Positions 48,131 through 59,459 of a stretch of DNA of 64,000 nt are shown here, one piece after another. Every line of letters begins with the position of its first letter. Positions within the stretch are counted from its first letter, which is position 1. A program made the position numbers and the translations under genes. The notes beneath the pieces were generated by a model. It saw only the letters and a program-made list of their open reading frames with translations. It was not told the origin of the DNA and made no database searches. The stretch is from Pezizomycotina sp. ARF18 (Eukaryota > Ascomycota): positions 20,687 through 84,686 of the forward strand of contig AZLU01000182.1 in assembly GCA_002224055.1 (NCBI GenBank), read 5' to 3'.

Positions 48131-50406
48131 AAGCGATATATACTTTTAATTATTAATAGATTTATATTAAGATAATATTTTATTAGATCTTAGTTCTTAT
48201 ATCGATATCTATAATTAATTAAAAAGTAATAAAATAGCTCGGTAATAAAGATATTTAAGGCGTATATACTAGTTCTATAGGCTTATAGCTCTAAATATCG
48301 TAGGTATAGGTTTTATAATCGGTAATAGTAATTAATATAGCGGGTATTTAATTAAAAGTTATTAACGGTCTAGTCTAATTTATAATAGTAAAATATAGTT
48401 TCTTATAAATAATAGCTTATAGTCCGTTATTAATATATTTTATACTATTATAATAACCGTCGTATCTTAATTATTTCTATTTTATCGCTTATATAATTTT
48501 ATAGTCTAATTAACGTAAGCTATTAGTTAAAATTAGACGTCTAGATAGGCCTAATACCTACTAGACGCGTTTAAGACGTAGCGTTAGTATAAGCTATACG
48601 TTACCGTAGCTAGGTAATAATAAAGAGTAACTATTATTTAGTAGAACTTCGCGAGGCTTTTAAAACTATCGATAGTTCTAAAGATCGTTTCTATATATAG
48701 TAAAGTATATCGACGCGCTAGAATTAATAATCTAAGAATTATCGTTAATAGATATTAATTATATTTCTATTATTAAGATCTCTAAAGAGAAGGCTTTATC
48801 GAGCTTAGCCTTATAAGAATCTTTTTAATCGATAGAATATATCGGTAATCGTTAATTTTAAGATTATTAACTTATTTTATAAGTCCTTTTACCTTATAAT
48901 CGTCTCTTTTACTCGATCGCTAATCGTTACGATATAATACTTACTTTTTATTATAAAACTCCTACCTCTCTCTATTACCGTATATCTTAGTTTTATAGTA
49001 TCTTTTAATATATCTACGCTTACCGTAGTACTAGTAGTTACGTTAACCGTTAAATCTATATAATTAATAAGAATTAATTAATCTTCTAAAAAGACGTTTC
49101 TTACGTAGAAATAGACTAAAATAGTAAAGGTTATAAAAGTTAAGATTTTTATTATTATGTCTCGTAACGTAGTTAATTTTAGCGTTAATAGATATAATTA
49201 TAACTAACTAATTAATTATTTTTATACTAGGCTTCTATATATAAAAGCTATTATAAATATTCTTAAGCGATTAGTTAGATAAATTAAAAATATTCTAATA
49301 GTATACGTTAAACGCTAAGGTAACGTTATAAGAAGTTTTAATTAAATATTATCGTTAGTTAGTCTTAAAGTAGTTCTATAAAGCTATTAATAGGTAAATT
49401 ATAATTAAAAATAATAAGCGGTAATATTCTCGTTCTTTTATATTTATAGCGTAGAATTTATTAATTAGTTATATACGTATCTATTCGTTAGCGCTAGTAT
49501 TAATTTATTTTAATAGCGATAGCGGCCTTAACTATTAATATATCTTAATTAATTAATTACTAATAGTCGGTAGATAGAGAACTATTAAGTAGACCCTACG
49601 CCTTATTATTCTTTTTATTCTATATCGTCTACATAAGTTAATCGATCTTAATATAATTAATTAATCTTTAACCGGCTAAAACGCGCCTTCGGCGTTATTA
49701 TTAAAGCGGATATAGACCGGCCTATACTTAATATATATCGTTTAGGCTCGACGGTAGTACTAGTAAAATATTCTTAGATATTCGCGGACTAAAGTATAGC
49801 TTTAATACCTAAGAGCTATATAGGTAGTTTAGATAGTAAGACGTTTAATAATTCTATACTTATAATAGGTAAAAAACTTATTAGATTAAGAAAATATTAT
49901 CGACGTATATAAATAATTAAAATAATATAAAATAATAATAGATATAGTTTATAGGTAAAGATAAAAGTAAGCTATAGATTAATATTTTTCTTATTATTAA
50001 GTTCTTCTCTATTATAAGTACTACTTAGCTATATTTATACTTCTTTAAGCCTTTATCGTCTTTAGCTATTAATTAATATAATAATTATATTACGATAATA
50101 TTATTTAATATTAGCGGTTATCTTTATTATTAATTTTATTAAGAGTAGCTATCGGCGTATATAATTCTCTATTTTATATTAGTATCGATAGGAGCTTATA
50201 ATAATTCTTATAATCTTTACTAAGATATTATAATAAAGCGATTATATTATTATATAGTATTTTATATATATTATATACTTTTTATATATTTTATCGTATA
50301 CTTAAAGTTATTTTCGTCTAATATTATCGGTTAATTATTAAATCTAGTATACGCTCGCGCTATTAGAGCGCTTTACTCGTAGTATTATATATTATTATTA
50401 AGCTTA

Positions 50407-50560
50407 AGCGTTAGCTATTATCGATATATATCTTAATACTATATATCTTTAACGTATATATACGCTTTTAGCGTTACGCTTTTATAACGTTCGGGCGTTA
50501 GTTACTATCGATATATATATACGTCTTTACTATTACGCTTTTATAATAACGGTACTCCGT
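50407..50560. repeat. Imperfect tandem repeat in the element's leader
   Basis: GCGTTAG[C/T]TA[T/C]TATCGATATATAT occurs near 50407 and again near 50495, each followed by ACGCTTTTATAA copies. It lies in the 5' leader of the minus-strand element. Confidence 0.55.
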
Positions 50561-50651
50561 TTAATAAAAATAAAATAAAATTAAAATTAAAAAAAAAAGG
50601 ATAAATATATTATAATATTATAACGGTCATAGTTAGCTAGTAGAAGATCTA

Positions 50652-50665
50652 CCGGACTTATAACC
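50652..50665 (-). other. Primer-binding site of the copia element
   Basis: Directly inside the right LTR the minus strand reads GGTTATAAGTCCGG. The known copia-type site complementary to the anticodon arm of initiator tRNA-Met is GGTTATGAGCCC; the sequence here differs by G-to-A and C-to-T transitions. It fixes the right LTR as the 5' LTR. Confidence 0.75.
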
Positions 50666-50785
50666 TATTAGAATACCGTGAAGAGGGATCGATCCTTAAG
50701 TTAATTGATAGATATGATGGAGGAAAGCTCCCCTATTTATATACAATAAGGCATATACATAATGTATAGTAATGGTGTTCCTACA
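50666..50785 (-). repeat. Right LTR (5' LTR of the element)
   Basis: 120 bp, starting TATTAGAA (RIP-altered TGTTGGAA) and ending TTCCTACA. It keeps several CpA and TpG steps lost in the left LTR. Confidence 0.92.
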
Positions 50786-50790
50786 GTATT
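50786..50790. repeat. Right target-site duplication
   Basis: GTATT, identical to 43611-43615. Confidence 0.9.
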
Positions 50791-50793
50791 ATG

Positions 50794-50801
50794 TATAAAA
50801 G
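50794..50801 (+). promoter_or_regulatory. TATA box of Y2
   Basis: TATAAAAG, eight bases beyond the end of the copia element and 286 bp upstream of the ATG at 51080. Confidence 0.45.
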
Positions 50802-51079
50802 TGATAATGACCCTCTCAATAAAATCACTCTTGAAACGAAATCGTTTGAAACGATTAGCAGTTCTTATATACATTTTCAAATAGCCCTTTCGCGAGCGTC
50901 CATGTTATATCCTCTGCATTTTCGAAAATAATTATACAAATAATCCCTCTCCAATCGAATACTTACCTCAAGTTTGTTTCTCATTAGTCTACAATACCTG
51001 AAGCCAGTCGGCCCAGATCCGCTTAGTCCAGACACTCAACAACAAAACTACTCATCTCCTCTTCAGGTTTGAAGCAATC

Positions 51080-52079
51080 ATGAAGCTCTGGCTCTCGGCG
51101 CCTCTCTTTCACCTGCTACTAGCCGTTATCCTAGGTATTCACTCTACCGCCGATGCCGCTCCTTTTTTCAGGAATCAGGGCAAAGCCATCACCACAGGGC
51201 AGAAAAAGGCATCGGTGACGATACCGCAGACAAAGGCATCGGCAACGCCGCCGGTTCTACCGCCGGTACAAACTTTATGTTACGATGATCTACTAAATTT
51301 ATTCCCAAGCCCGAACCCGAACCCAAACGTAGCCGCGCTTCCCACCCCAGTAACGCTTCAACCTCCGAGAACGACTCCGCCCCGATAAACCCTCTGCCCC
51401 CAGTAACGCCTCCCCCACACCCGGCATCATCGAAGCCGCATAGTACGGTCTCGCCGTCCCAAATTCCGCCGGTAAACCGAATAAACTTTGGTATAAATTA
51501 GTCGGAACAAGCAAGAAGACAGCAAGTGGACAAGGGCAATTACCACCACTGGCCTCTGATGGCAGCCTCGCAGTCTCTACAGGAGGATCTGTAACACAGA
51601 ACTCGGGGAATGCGTCTCCTCAAAGTTCTAAACCTCGACGGAAACCCCTCGGGTCGTCGAACAAGGCGCAATCACGGGGCTCGTCTTCTAGCGAATCAAC
51701 AAATATTTCACCCGCTACCGGCACGGTTAAGCAAAAAAAGAATTCAAAAAGTAAAACTTCAGGTTCTGGCTCTTTCCTTGGAAAATAGAAAAATAAAACA
51801 AAGATGCATCCCCCGCCGTCAGACATTTATCTTCAACGTAACTATCCTCACACTAGCCAGTCGAACCCAACCGGATCCCCTTTAGGCGCTGATGAAGAAC
51901 ATCCGCTAATACCACTATCCAAGCCACAAACCCAACCTCAGCCTAGCACTGTTGGTCTCGCGAGTACAACCCCTGGCGACAAAGATGTTAACCTACTAGT
52001 CCCGCCGCATGAGCAACACGGTTTTGAGCCCCCTCCTGGCTACGAAAGGGCGATACACACCCAGCTATATTGGCTCTGA
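51080..52079 (+). CDS. Proline/serine-rich secreted protein Y2
   Basis: The signal peptide MKLWLSAPLFHLLLAVILGI with STADAAP cleavage region opens a 102-codon frame. It is rich in P, T, K and A, with a single cysteine near residue 67 (QTLCYDD) and a PNPNPN run. One base change at about 51383 continues it (APINPLPPVTPPPHPASSKP, VNRINFGIN). Further frames carry SSSESTNISPATGTVKQKKN (51683-51745) and, from 51804, MHPPPSDIYLQRNYPHTSQS, PTGSPLGADEEHPLIPLSK and FEPPPGYERA to the stop at 52079. These blocks align with Y1. Function unknown; it is predicted to be secreted and largely disordered. The first exon is intact, so a short product could be made even if later frame breaks are real. Confidence 0.62.
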
Positions 52080-53145
52080 TATTAGACTTGAACGTGCCCA
52101 CATTCTTCAAGGACTAGGACGCAATCATGCATGAGATGTACCAGTCTTATCGATATTTGCAAACCCTCTGTTCTCTCTTGCTTTCCTTCTCTCTTTCGTG
52201 TATAAAACTTATGTTGTTGGTTTTTCTGCTTTAAACTTGAGCCAATTGTATATTTCTATATTCCATGGCTGAAGTACGTTCGGGTCTCTTCCTGTTACTT
52301 TTCCAATAAGTACGATTTCTTAATATATCAGAGTAATTCTTTGCCTACTACCGTTTTCTTTTGTGTATTCATTCCAACTGCCAAGAGGTGCTAGGTAAAA
52401 ATCATAATCCAGCTCAGCTGCCTGTACTCATCATTCTAGCTTCTGTTAGATTACATCAACAACGTGTCTCTAGAGGTGTCAGACCTATAGAGTTCTCAAT
52501 CGCGTTCACCAAAACTACTATAGAAGGTAGATAAATGTGACCCTTTTTTACCATAATTTATCGTAAAACCTTTCACTAGGAATCTGGGTTAACATATATT
52601 CTCGAGGTTGATCTCTCAGATTGCTTTCTCTTCATTGTGGAATCGCTTGATGCAATCTTGTTATATTTCAGGAGTATGATGAGGTATACAGGCGGCACAG
52701 CGAGCCCAAATACATCCTTATTTGTCTTTAGTATTGTCCCTCGTGGCACGTAATAGCTCGATACGGTATGCCTGTGCTTTGACATACTCATCTCTAATTG
52801 AAGCCATGGCGACCTGGCTCACTCTCAATCCTCCTCGTCTCATCCAACCTCTTTAGACATATCGTGAGAACTATGGGAGCAGAACGTCTGCCAGGCGACA
52901 GAAGACTTCACGAAGCTTTTGTCGTCATGCTCTCCTGGCCTTCAGCACGTACCAGGCCATAGGGCTCAATAAAGCAAGTCATAACAGTCAGGTTAAAGAC
53001 GGGCCTTGGCACTTATCTATAGGTGTGCAGAATCGAACCGGGTTAGGGAAGCCCCGACTTGATCCAACTTGTACAGCCCCTGGCTGTGTCGCATCCCGAG
53101 GGATTTGAACACCAGTAGAAAGCTCTCGTTTCCGAAACCATCACT
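52080..53145. other. Intergenic
   Basis: No gene recognised. Pyrimidine-rich toward 52850, probably the promoter of the EEP gene. Confidence 0.4.
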
Positions 53146-54108
53146 ATGCGCTCCAATAGACTCTACCGTGCAATTTCTACTTTCAATCACTCCACTCGTC
53201 GTTGGGGACTTGTACCTTTGCGCAACACGTTGGAGCAAGTGACTGAGGAAGGTTCCCTCCACAATAACTGTTGGAAAGCAGGAGATATCGCTCGTATCTT
53301 GGAACATCGACGCCTTCTCCCGAGGGCCGTTTCACGCTCCTTACTCATCCTTGATCACATACTCAAGGGCCCAGGTCTCCCGACGTAATCTTTCTCCAAG
53401 AAGTTACTCGTGAAGTCCGAAATTCCTCCTCATTAATGTCATGGTGCGCTCTGGCTTCATTGTGACCGATGCTGAAGACGACATGTCTTTCGACAACGTG
53501 AGCTTCGCGACAATGACGCTGCTGTCTAACAAGGCCTTCGTCTCCGATCCCGACCCGCATCCGGGAATTGGGGGGGTGGGGGCGAGGAAGCCGAGGAGCT
53601 GATACTCGAAGGGTATTCCGGATGGCGCTCCCGAGCAAGTATGAAAGGGATGCTCTCTGTGGACATCGCCGGCCCGGCCGCACCGGGTAAGGTTTTACGT
53701 CTCTTGAATGTACATCTCGACTCTCTAGACTCACTTCCCCAGCGCACCTCGCAGCTAGAGCTGCTAGCCGGCGTTTCTGCGCGAATCCGGATGCACTGGT
53801 GGAATCATCGCGGGTGACTTCAACGCTATCAGCGCTGAGGATCATGGTCTCCTCGACAAGTATGGTCTAGTCGATGCGTGGTCGCACTGCATGGGTGAAA
53901 GGGCCTGAGGAGGCTACGTGGGGTGTCGGGGTGGAAGGAGAGGAAGGTCTAAAGCCAGGCAGCTGGACAAGGTTGCCATGCTGGGCTTAAAAGCTGAGGC
54001 GATAGAAGTCCTCCTGCCTGGTCTTATAGAGATACCCAGGCCTGGTGAAGCTCCTTTTATAGCCCTTGGAGCGACCATTGCGGGCTGATGTGCTCCTTCA
54101 CCGTCTAA
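53146..54108 (+). CDS. Endonuclease/exonuclease/phosphatase family protein (TDP2-like), frame-broken
   Basis: Starting MRSNRLYRAISTFNHSTRRW, all EEP landmarks appear in order across frames: SWNIDAFSRG (53295-53330), PDVIFLQEVTREV with the catalytic E (53375-53415), MVRSGFIVTDAEDDMSFDN, VLRLLNVHLDSLDSLPQR (53695-53745), GGIIAGDFNAI (53795-53825, catalytic D and N), GLVDAWS, and WSDHCGLMCSFTV ending at 54108 (catalytic D-H). The order and the short 'WNID … LQEVT … GDFN … SDH' set fit fungal relatives of tyrosyl-DNA phosphodiesterase 2. They cleave phosphodiester links, possibly topoisomerase adducts; the true substrate is unknown. At least six frame changes interrupt about 320 codons. I see no intron. 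Confidence 0.82.
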
Positions 54109-55001
54109 TACGGTAGACAGGGTTGGGCTGGCTTGATAAATAACTGGTTAACATCTCGATTTCTACACATGTCGAGCCAACAGGTTCGGGCCATCATTCT
54201 TCTGTCATTCCCGAAGCCGAGTGATCAACACTTTCACCCATCTACCCTTCTTGTTTGTGTGCGTTTGTAAAGACCGTCCCATTAGTCATTAAGACGTGTA
54301 CATATCATGTCTTCGTAAATTGCAATTGCATAATTCCATAGCTGTAGGCACTACTGTACTCTACTAATATTATCGTGTTTGCTGGGTTCAATTATATGCA
54401 AAATCTGAATCATATTTCAATCACAGTCAAAATAATAACTCTAAGCGCTGGGACAATTTTGAAGCAATATACTACTACATTGCTTCCTTGTAATTGCGGC
54501 TGGGCTGACGGAGATATTTCACGATGACACCCCATCGAAATATCAGTTATAATCCAAAAACTCATGAATTTCTAGGGAAGACCTCCAGGGAGCGATGAAA
54601 CCAAGTACTCTTTTCTGTTTTCCTTTCAACAGCTTGAGCGATTTTCAGTGCTTAGTCTTACATAATGACAACAAGATGTGATAGCAATTGCAATGTGGTA
54701 TTACTCCTAATGTTTAGTTTCTAGAACTGAAACCGTTGTTTGTGAGCGCTTTATTTTGGGGAATGGTAATTCTTTTACAAAATTAAGTGCAGGCCCGCGG
54801 CGGAAGGGAATAATAATGTTGAATATACTAGAATTGAGAAAAGAACGCAGGAAGACAAAATGGGGTTCTGTATATTACATGAAATTATAGGATTTATTAA
54901 GTCGTTCAGAATAGAAGGGGGGAAGCCCAAATGACAGTTATATCGTGTCTGAGCTCTCGTCTGTCGACCCCGCCGTCCTTATTATTTCTCGCTTTGCAGA
55001 T
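54109..55001. other. Intergenic
   Basis: AT-rich. No gene recognised. Confidence 0.4.
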
Positions 55002-55291
55002 TTATCCAACTCTCCCGAGTGGTGCGACTATCCTGTCAACACATGCGTCCACAGTCGGTCCAAGTGGAGGTGTCATCCATGTTAAACTATATACCAAGGC
55101 TTTCCAGCTGATGGAGTTCTTCAGACACTCCTTCATTATCTGCTTAATTACATAATTGGGTAAAACCTGGTCGTCAGGTGGTGGCTGCGGTTTGGTCTTG
55201 TTTGGCTGGATAGGGTAAGCTAGTGCGAACGGTAGAGTATCATCAGCACAAATATCGTCAACAGAGCGCCGGTGGTGGTTTGGAATCTCAT
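55002..55291 (-). CDS. Small secreted protein with two cysteines
   Basis: The ATG at 55291 opens MRFQTTTGALLTIFVLMILY. One base change near 55225 leads to ALAYPIQPNKTKPQPPPDDQ, a typical cleavage region (ALA-Y) and proline-rich start. The rest is a clean frame: YVIKQIMKECLKNSISWKAL, TPPLGPTVDACVDRIVAPLG, and a stop at 55002-55004. About 95 residues, with two cysteines in the mature part. No family recognised; a candidate effector. The shadow frames on the plus strand are not genes. Confidence 0.58.
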
Positions 55292-57978
55292 CACGTCGTC
55301 GGCGCAGGGAATTCCGAATTCGAGAGTGAGGATGTAGGTGTGTATGTGAAATTCTTCTCGTTCTTATTATCGGATCCCGATATTTGCATACCGCTAATTG
55401 TTCTGTGAGGAATCGAAGTGCGTCGTGGATGCCGTCACATCATCACTATAGCTCATTTTCAATTTCTAGAGCGAGGATCTGCGCATTTATATTACCTTGT
55501 CTAGCGCAATCCGGGGTTGTGCTTGTTTTGTCGAGCTAGCTTTTCAGTAACCCGATTTTAGCGAGAAGATATTAAAAACGAGGCAGCTTCTCGTCGCAGT
55601 TCAGACAGTAATCGGATCTGGACTGCCGCACTTTCTGTATTCTCCATGGCGACTTGCTTCTTATTGTGGTACGCATTGTTTCACAGACCTAGAACTAGAA
55701 AACTTTCACAGAAAGCGCGTTGTTTGGAATGTCACAATTTAATCAACCTTCGAAAGGTGTACAACAACCAAGAATCAGAAGATTTAGGCAACGCTAATGA
55801 CTCCTTAACTATACTGATAGCTGAAGAGCTATAGACATAACGTCGAAAGTATCTTCGAAGTCATTAGCCAGTGTTCCAATTAACTTCGTCGACTGATTCT
55901 ACGCAGAATCACCGACTTACGGAGTATCCAGTCTCTTTGGCCTAGAGGCTTCATAAAATGTAAATGCTGATAAAAGTAATACGGAACTCAGCTTTAATTT
56001 ACCTCCCAATGCTACGGATAAGCGTCAGTGTCAGTACGCAAAATATTACTCTGCGCAACATACTTTCCGAAGCATTTCCGAAGATCACGACGTGCTTAGG
56101 TGTGTCATGGTAGCACCAGTAAATTACCGATCATCCAATAGCTAACGACAATCTCGTTGAGACTCTTCCAAAAAAAAAAAAAAAAGCTTGCAATAGAAAC
56201 CAAAACCTAAAGACGAAGAAAAGAAACAAAAAAAAATTCCATTGATTCCAATATCTTATGCTCTATTTCAAAGCATTTGGATGAATACTCGCGCGTGAAT
56301 TGCTTCCTTTTCTTACGCAAGATGTTTCAGGAATAACATTGCATCACTGATTCAATAATTGGTCCATACGAACTTTTGATTGTCATCCTAGTGACGATAC
56401 CGTGACCTCTCTAAAATTTGATCAATGCAAGATCAAATAAATCATCAATATCGAGATCCAGGCTCGAAAGGCTTGTCATGATCATATTTGTCCCACACCT
56501 TGGGTTTCTAAATACAGGATATACTCATCGTCATTCAGCGTGCGTCCTCAATGCATTTTCTATAAATAGAACATCCAACAGCACCCTCTTCCCGCAAAAT
56601 ATGTAATCACACAAGCTAATTTTCTTCCGACTAGATTTATCTATCTAAGGATTTAAAGGAATTTTCTACCGATTTTTCTATGGATTATGAGAGGCATTTC
56701 TTCGCCCTCCTTTTTGTTTCCTTTCTTTTACTCTGTTCGTTATACAGCCTGCATGCGTGCTTACGTTGCTTATTGCTTGCATTTATCTCATGGAAGGTAT
56801 ATGAAGCGGTATTTTGTATAAACGGTCTGCGAAGGACACTGCTATTTTATTTTGTTGGTTGGCATGATATGTGCGCTCCCAAGCGCCGAGCCCGCCTAAC
56901 CAGTGTGAGATCCAAGACAGTGTAATCGTTTTTGATAGATAAACTATTTTTCGAGTGCCGATTTCCGATATATGACACAACTTCACTTCCATTCCGTTTT
57001 GTTCTAATGTATCTGTGACACGTCAGAGCTATCATAATGATTCGATTCACTGCTGTCCCTTGTGCTCAAATTTTATTAAGCTCGAACGTTCAAGCAAAGG
57101 GCATAGGCTCTTAGCGTACCCAGTCTTACCATCAAGGCACTCTGCCAGAGGTTGAACTCGAAAGCGCAGCCTCCACTCTTCACATATCTGGCAAACAGGT
57201 GAGTCTATGGGCGTCCGGTAAAATTTAGTCATGTTTGACCTTCATCATTTCCCAAGCCTGATATCAGCCAAATCGCCGCGCGATCTAAATCTGATAGTTT
57301 TCACCGCGTATAATTCAACGTAAAAAACGCAGAAGCTATACCTACTAGGTTCGTATTTCAACGAGCTACAAAAATTTACTAAGAAGGGTATTTTTAGCCA
57401 AGTTTCCACTCACTGGTTATGCCAGAAGCGTTTTCTGAATGTCATTTCTATGAACAACACTTGTCTCGTGCGCAGCCTCTCCCGAAGGGGTGTTTCTCTC
57501 TCTCCCCGAAGGGAAAGAAAACCTCAAGAAATGAGATTGAAGCGAAAAATAAGAATTTGAGAATGGTCGTGATATCTCGCTAGCCAATTCAAATTTTTCG
57601 TGCGCCAAGTCTTATGACTTTCCCCTTACACTCCGTGCAGCAGAAAGTCGACTATTCGACCATTGAGACAGAGTTCTTAGGCCTTGTTCAGAAAAGCCCA
57701 CTTGTAAAACATTACCTATATGCTATCTAGAAAAGCGGGTACTTTCTTCCACGCATTGTTGTATTATATTGCCGTCGCGATATCGTGGCTCCGACAAAAG
57801 ATGAGCACTTTCAATATTATCTATCTTCAAATATGGTTTGGAAGCTTACGGTGCATGCCATGCTTGAGGGGAAATCTTTACGTAGAGAGAATTCTCCTTA
57901 TATAAATTATGTAAAGACACGCAGTCGGGTCCGCGCGTTTCACAACTCCCACGAATCTACATATAATTTCAAAGCTTC
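55292..57978. other. Gene-poor region
   Basis: No gene I can support. Open frames at 55646-55834 (plus; C-x2-C pair) and 56680-56925 (plus; two hydrophobic segments and several cysteines) are intact but unrecognised. Confidence 0.4.
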
Positions 57979-58823
57979 TCAATGCGCACGCTGTCGTAAA
58001 GCCACTCGCTGATCAGCGTATAAACCAATCCGTCCTACTCGTCTCTTTATGTCTCCTTCTCCTTGTTCATCCACTTCCTTGCCCTCCAAAGATTCCCCAG
58101 AACCTTCCATCCCGCGATCCCACCGCACCGGCCAGCACCCAACCAAAAACCACGTCCACACCGCCCCCCTACCCTTCCTGTACCTCCCACGAACTTATCC
58201 ACCTCAACCTTCAACTCCTCCTTCCCTTATCGTTCCACACCACCTCGCCAGCCCTCTCCACCTTCTCCGCCATGCTCATCTGGCTGGCAATCCGTCCCCT
58301 CGCATCTTCCTCCGACAAGTGCTTATCCCTCTCCATCAGCCTCCTCAACTGCACCTCCCCATCGCTCACCGCAACAACAAGAGTAACGCCACACAGCACA
58401 TCCAACCCCGCCTCAAACAGCAGCGGAACATCAAGCACGACAGCCCAATGCCCCGAAACCCAACAATTGAAAATCCGCCTTAATATCTCCCGCCGGACAG
58501 CAGTGAACGATACTATTCAGTTTTCTCCTATCTTCGCCGCTCCCTTCGGTTTTGGAGAATACGCGCCGACCGAGCGCTGCGCGGTTTATGCTGGTTTGGT
58601 GGGTATTTCGTTGAAGGGTTCGGGTCGGAGGAGGGGAGTGGAGAGGTCGGGCGTTGTGGGAGGAAGTGGCGGACGATGGCTTCGTAGGCCGGCTGGCCGG
58701 GCTCGACGACGACGCGGCGATGACGTCGGCGTCGATTATTGTTAGGTTGTGCGGAGGGAGGAGAGATGGAGGAGACGTGGACTTGCCGGTCGCGATGTGG
58801 CCGGTCAGGCCGATTACTAGCAT
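57979..58823 (-). CDS. Dephospho-CoA kinase, frame-broken
   Basis: The ATG at 58823 gives MLVIGLTG, one odd H, IATGKST: the P-loop of the family (normally GGIATGKST). TIIDADVIA follows. Then, one frame over, VVEPGQPAYEAIVRHFLPQ, back to INRAALGRRVFSK and RKLNSIVH, and after another change AVRREILRRIFNCW, VVLDVPLLFEAGLDVLCG and RLMERDKHLSEEDARGRIAS, the lid region. VVWNDKG and the C-terminal VWTWFLVG follow. The enzyme phosphorylates dephospho-CoA, the last step of coenzyme A synthesis, so the gene should be essential. At least four single-base frame changes in such a gene argue for sequence errors. The end at 57979 is the last stop in frame. Confidence 0.85.
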
Positions 58824-59459
58824 TGTGAGAGAACGGCTGTGAGAAGGAATTGGAGGAGGTTTTTTTTTCGGAGATGGCAAGGAAGGGGAATAGAGATTGG
58901 TATGTTTGGATTTGCGATCCGGGATGGAGGTTGAGATGCGGAAGAGGAAGGGAGAGGACGACGGGTTGAAATAGCAGGATGAAAGGATGAAAGGAAAATT
59001 GAGTGGGATGATTTCATATGCAACAAGAGCAGAGAGCTTTCGGCTAAAATTCGAATTGGGGGTGGGCGGCTCTTCGGCAAAGAACAGAAGAATTAAGCTC
59101 CCACCAACTCACGCGAAAACAAGAAACGCTGACGGCAGATCTCACGACTCACGATCAATCGATAAAGTGCACGATAGGGAATTTTGTACCATTCGCTCGG
59201 ATCCCGTACATACATTAAATGCATTTATTTCATTGCAAGGGGTACATATCTGAGCTTAAAAAAACATCAATGCGACCTGCGCCGTTACAAAGAAAAAAAA
59301 AAAAAAAAGACAGATCTATCGTGAATTTCAGCATGAGCGCCATCCGAACGCCTCGCTTTCAGTTATCGTCGCCGGTAGTAACTAGAGCAATATGGAGTCA
59401 ATAACGCCCTCTTCCTGTATTACACCTCATTCTCCTCCCACTCCACCAGCTCATGCCCT
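58824..59459. other. Intergenic between same-strand genes
   Basis: Purine-rich near the kinase start; an A19 run near 59290. No gene. Confidence 0.4.

Larger units (their letters stand above)
43616..50785 (-). mobile_element. Complete Ty1/copia LTR retrotransposon, RIP-saturated
   Basis: A 7,170-bp element bounded by 120-bp LTRs and a perfect 5-bp target duplication. A primer-binding site sits directly inside the right LTR and remnants of integrase, reverse transcriptase and RNase H are read in that order on the minus strand. This order (integrase before RT) is diagnostic for copia. The body is about as AT-rich as DNA can be while keeping CpG. In 44101-44400, for example, I see no CpA and no TpG, yet many CpG. 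That is the footprint of RIP, which turns CpA into TpA on both strands. Most stop codons in the remnants are what RIP would make from CAA, CAG and TGG. The element is dead. It lies between X2 and Y2. Confidence 0.93.

Noticed and set aside
43616-50785. A mitochondrial or bacterial origin for the very AT-rich stretch
   Set aside because: LTRs, target duplication, copia motifs and retained CpG show it is a RIP-mutated nuclear retrotransposon.
53020-53070. tRNA-like B box (GGTTCGATTC on the minus strand)
   Set aside because: No matching A box, acceptor stem or cloverleaf could be built. No tRNA or rRNA gene is supported anywhere in the window.
58049-58745. Plus-strand proline-rich frames of 107-157 codons
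   Set aside because: They are the antisense of the dephospho-CoA kinase gene, whose motifs read clearly on the minus strand.
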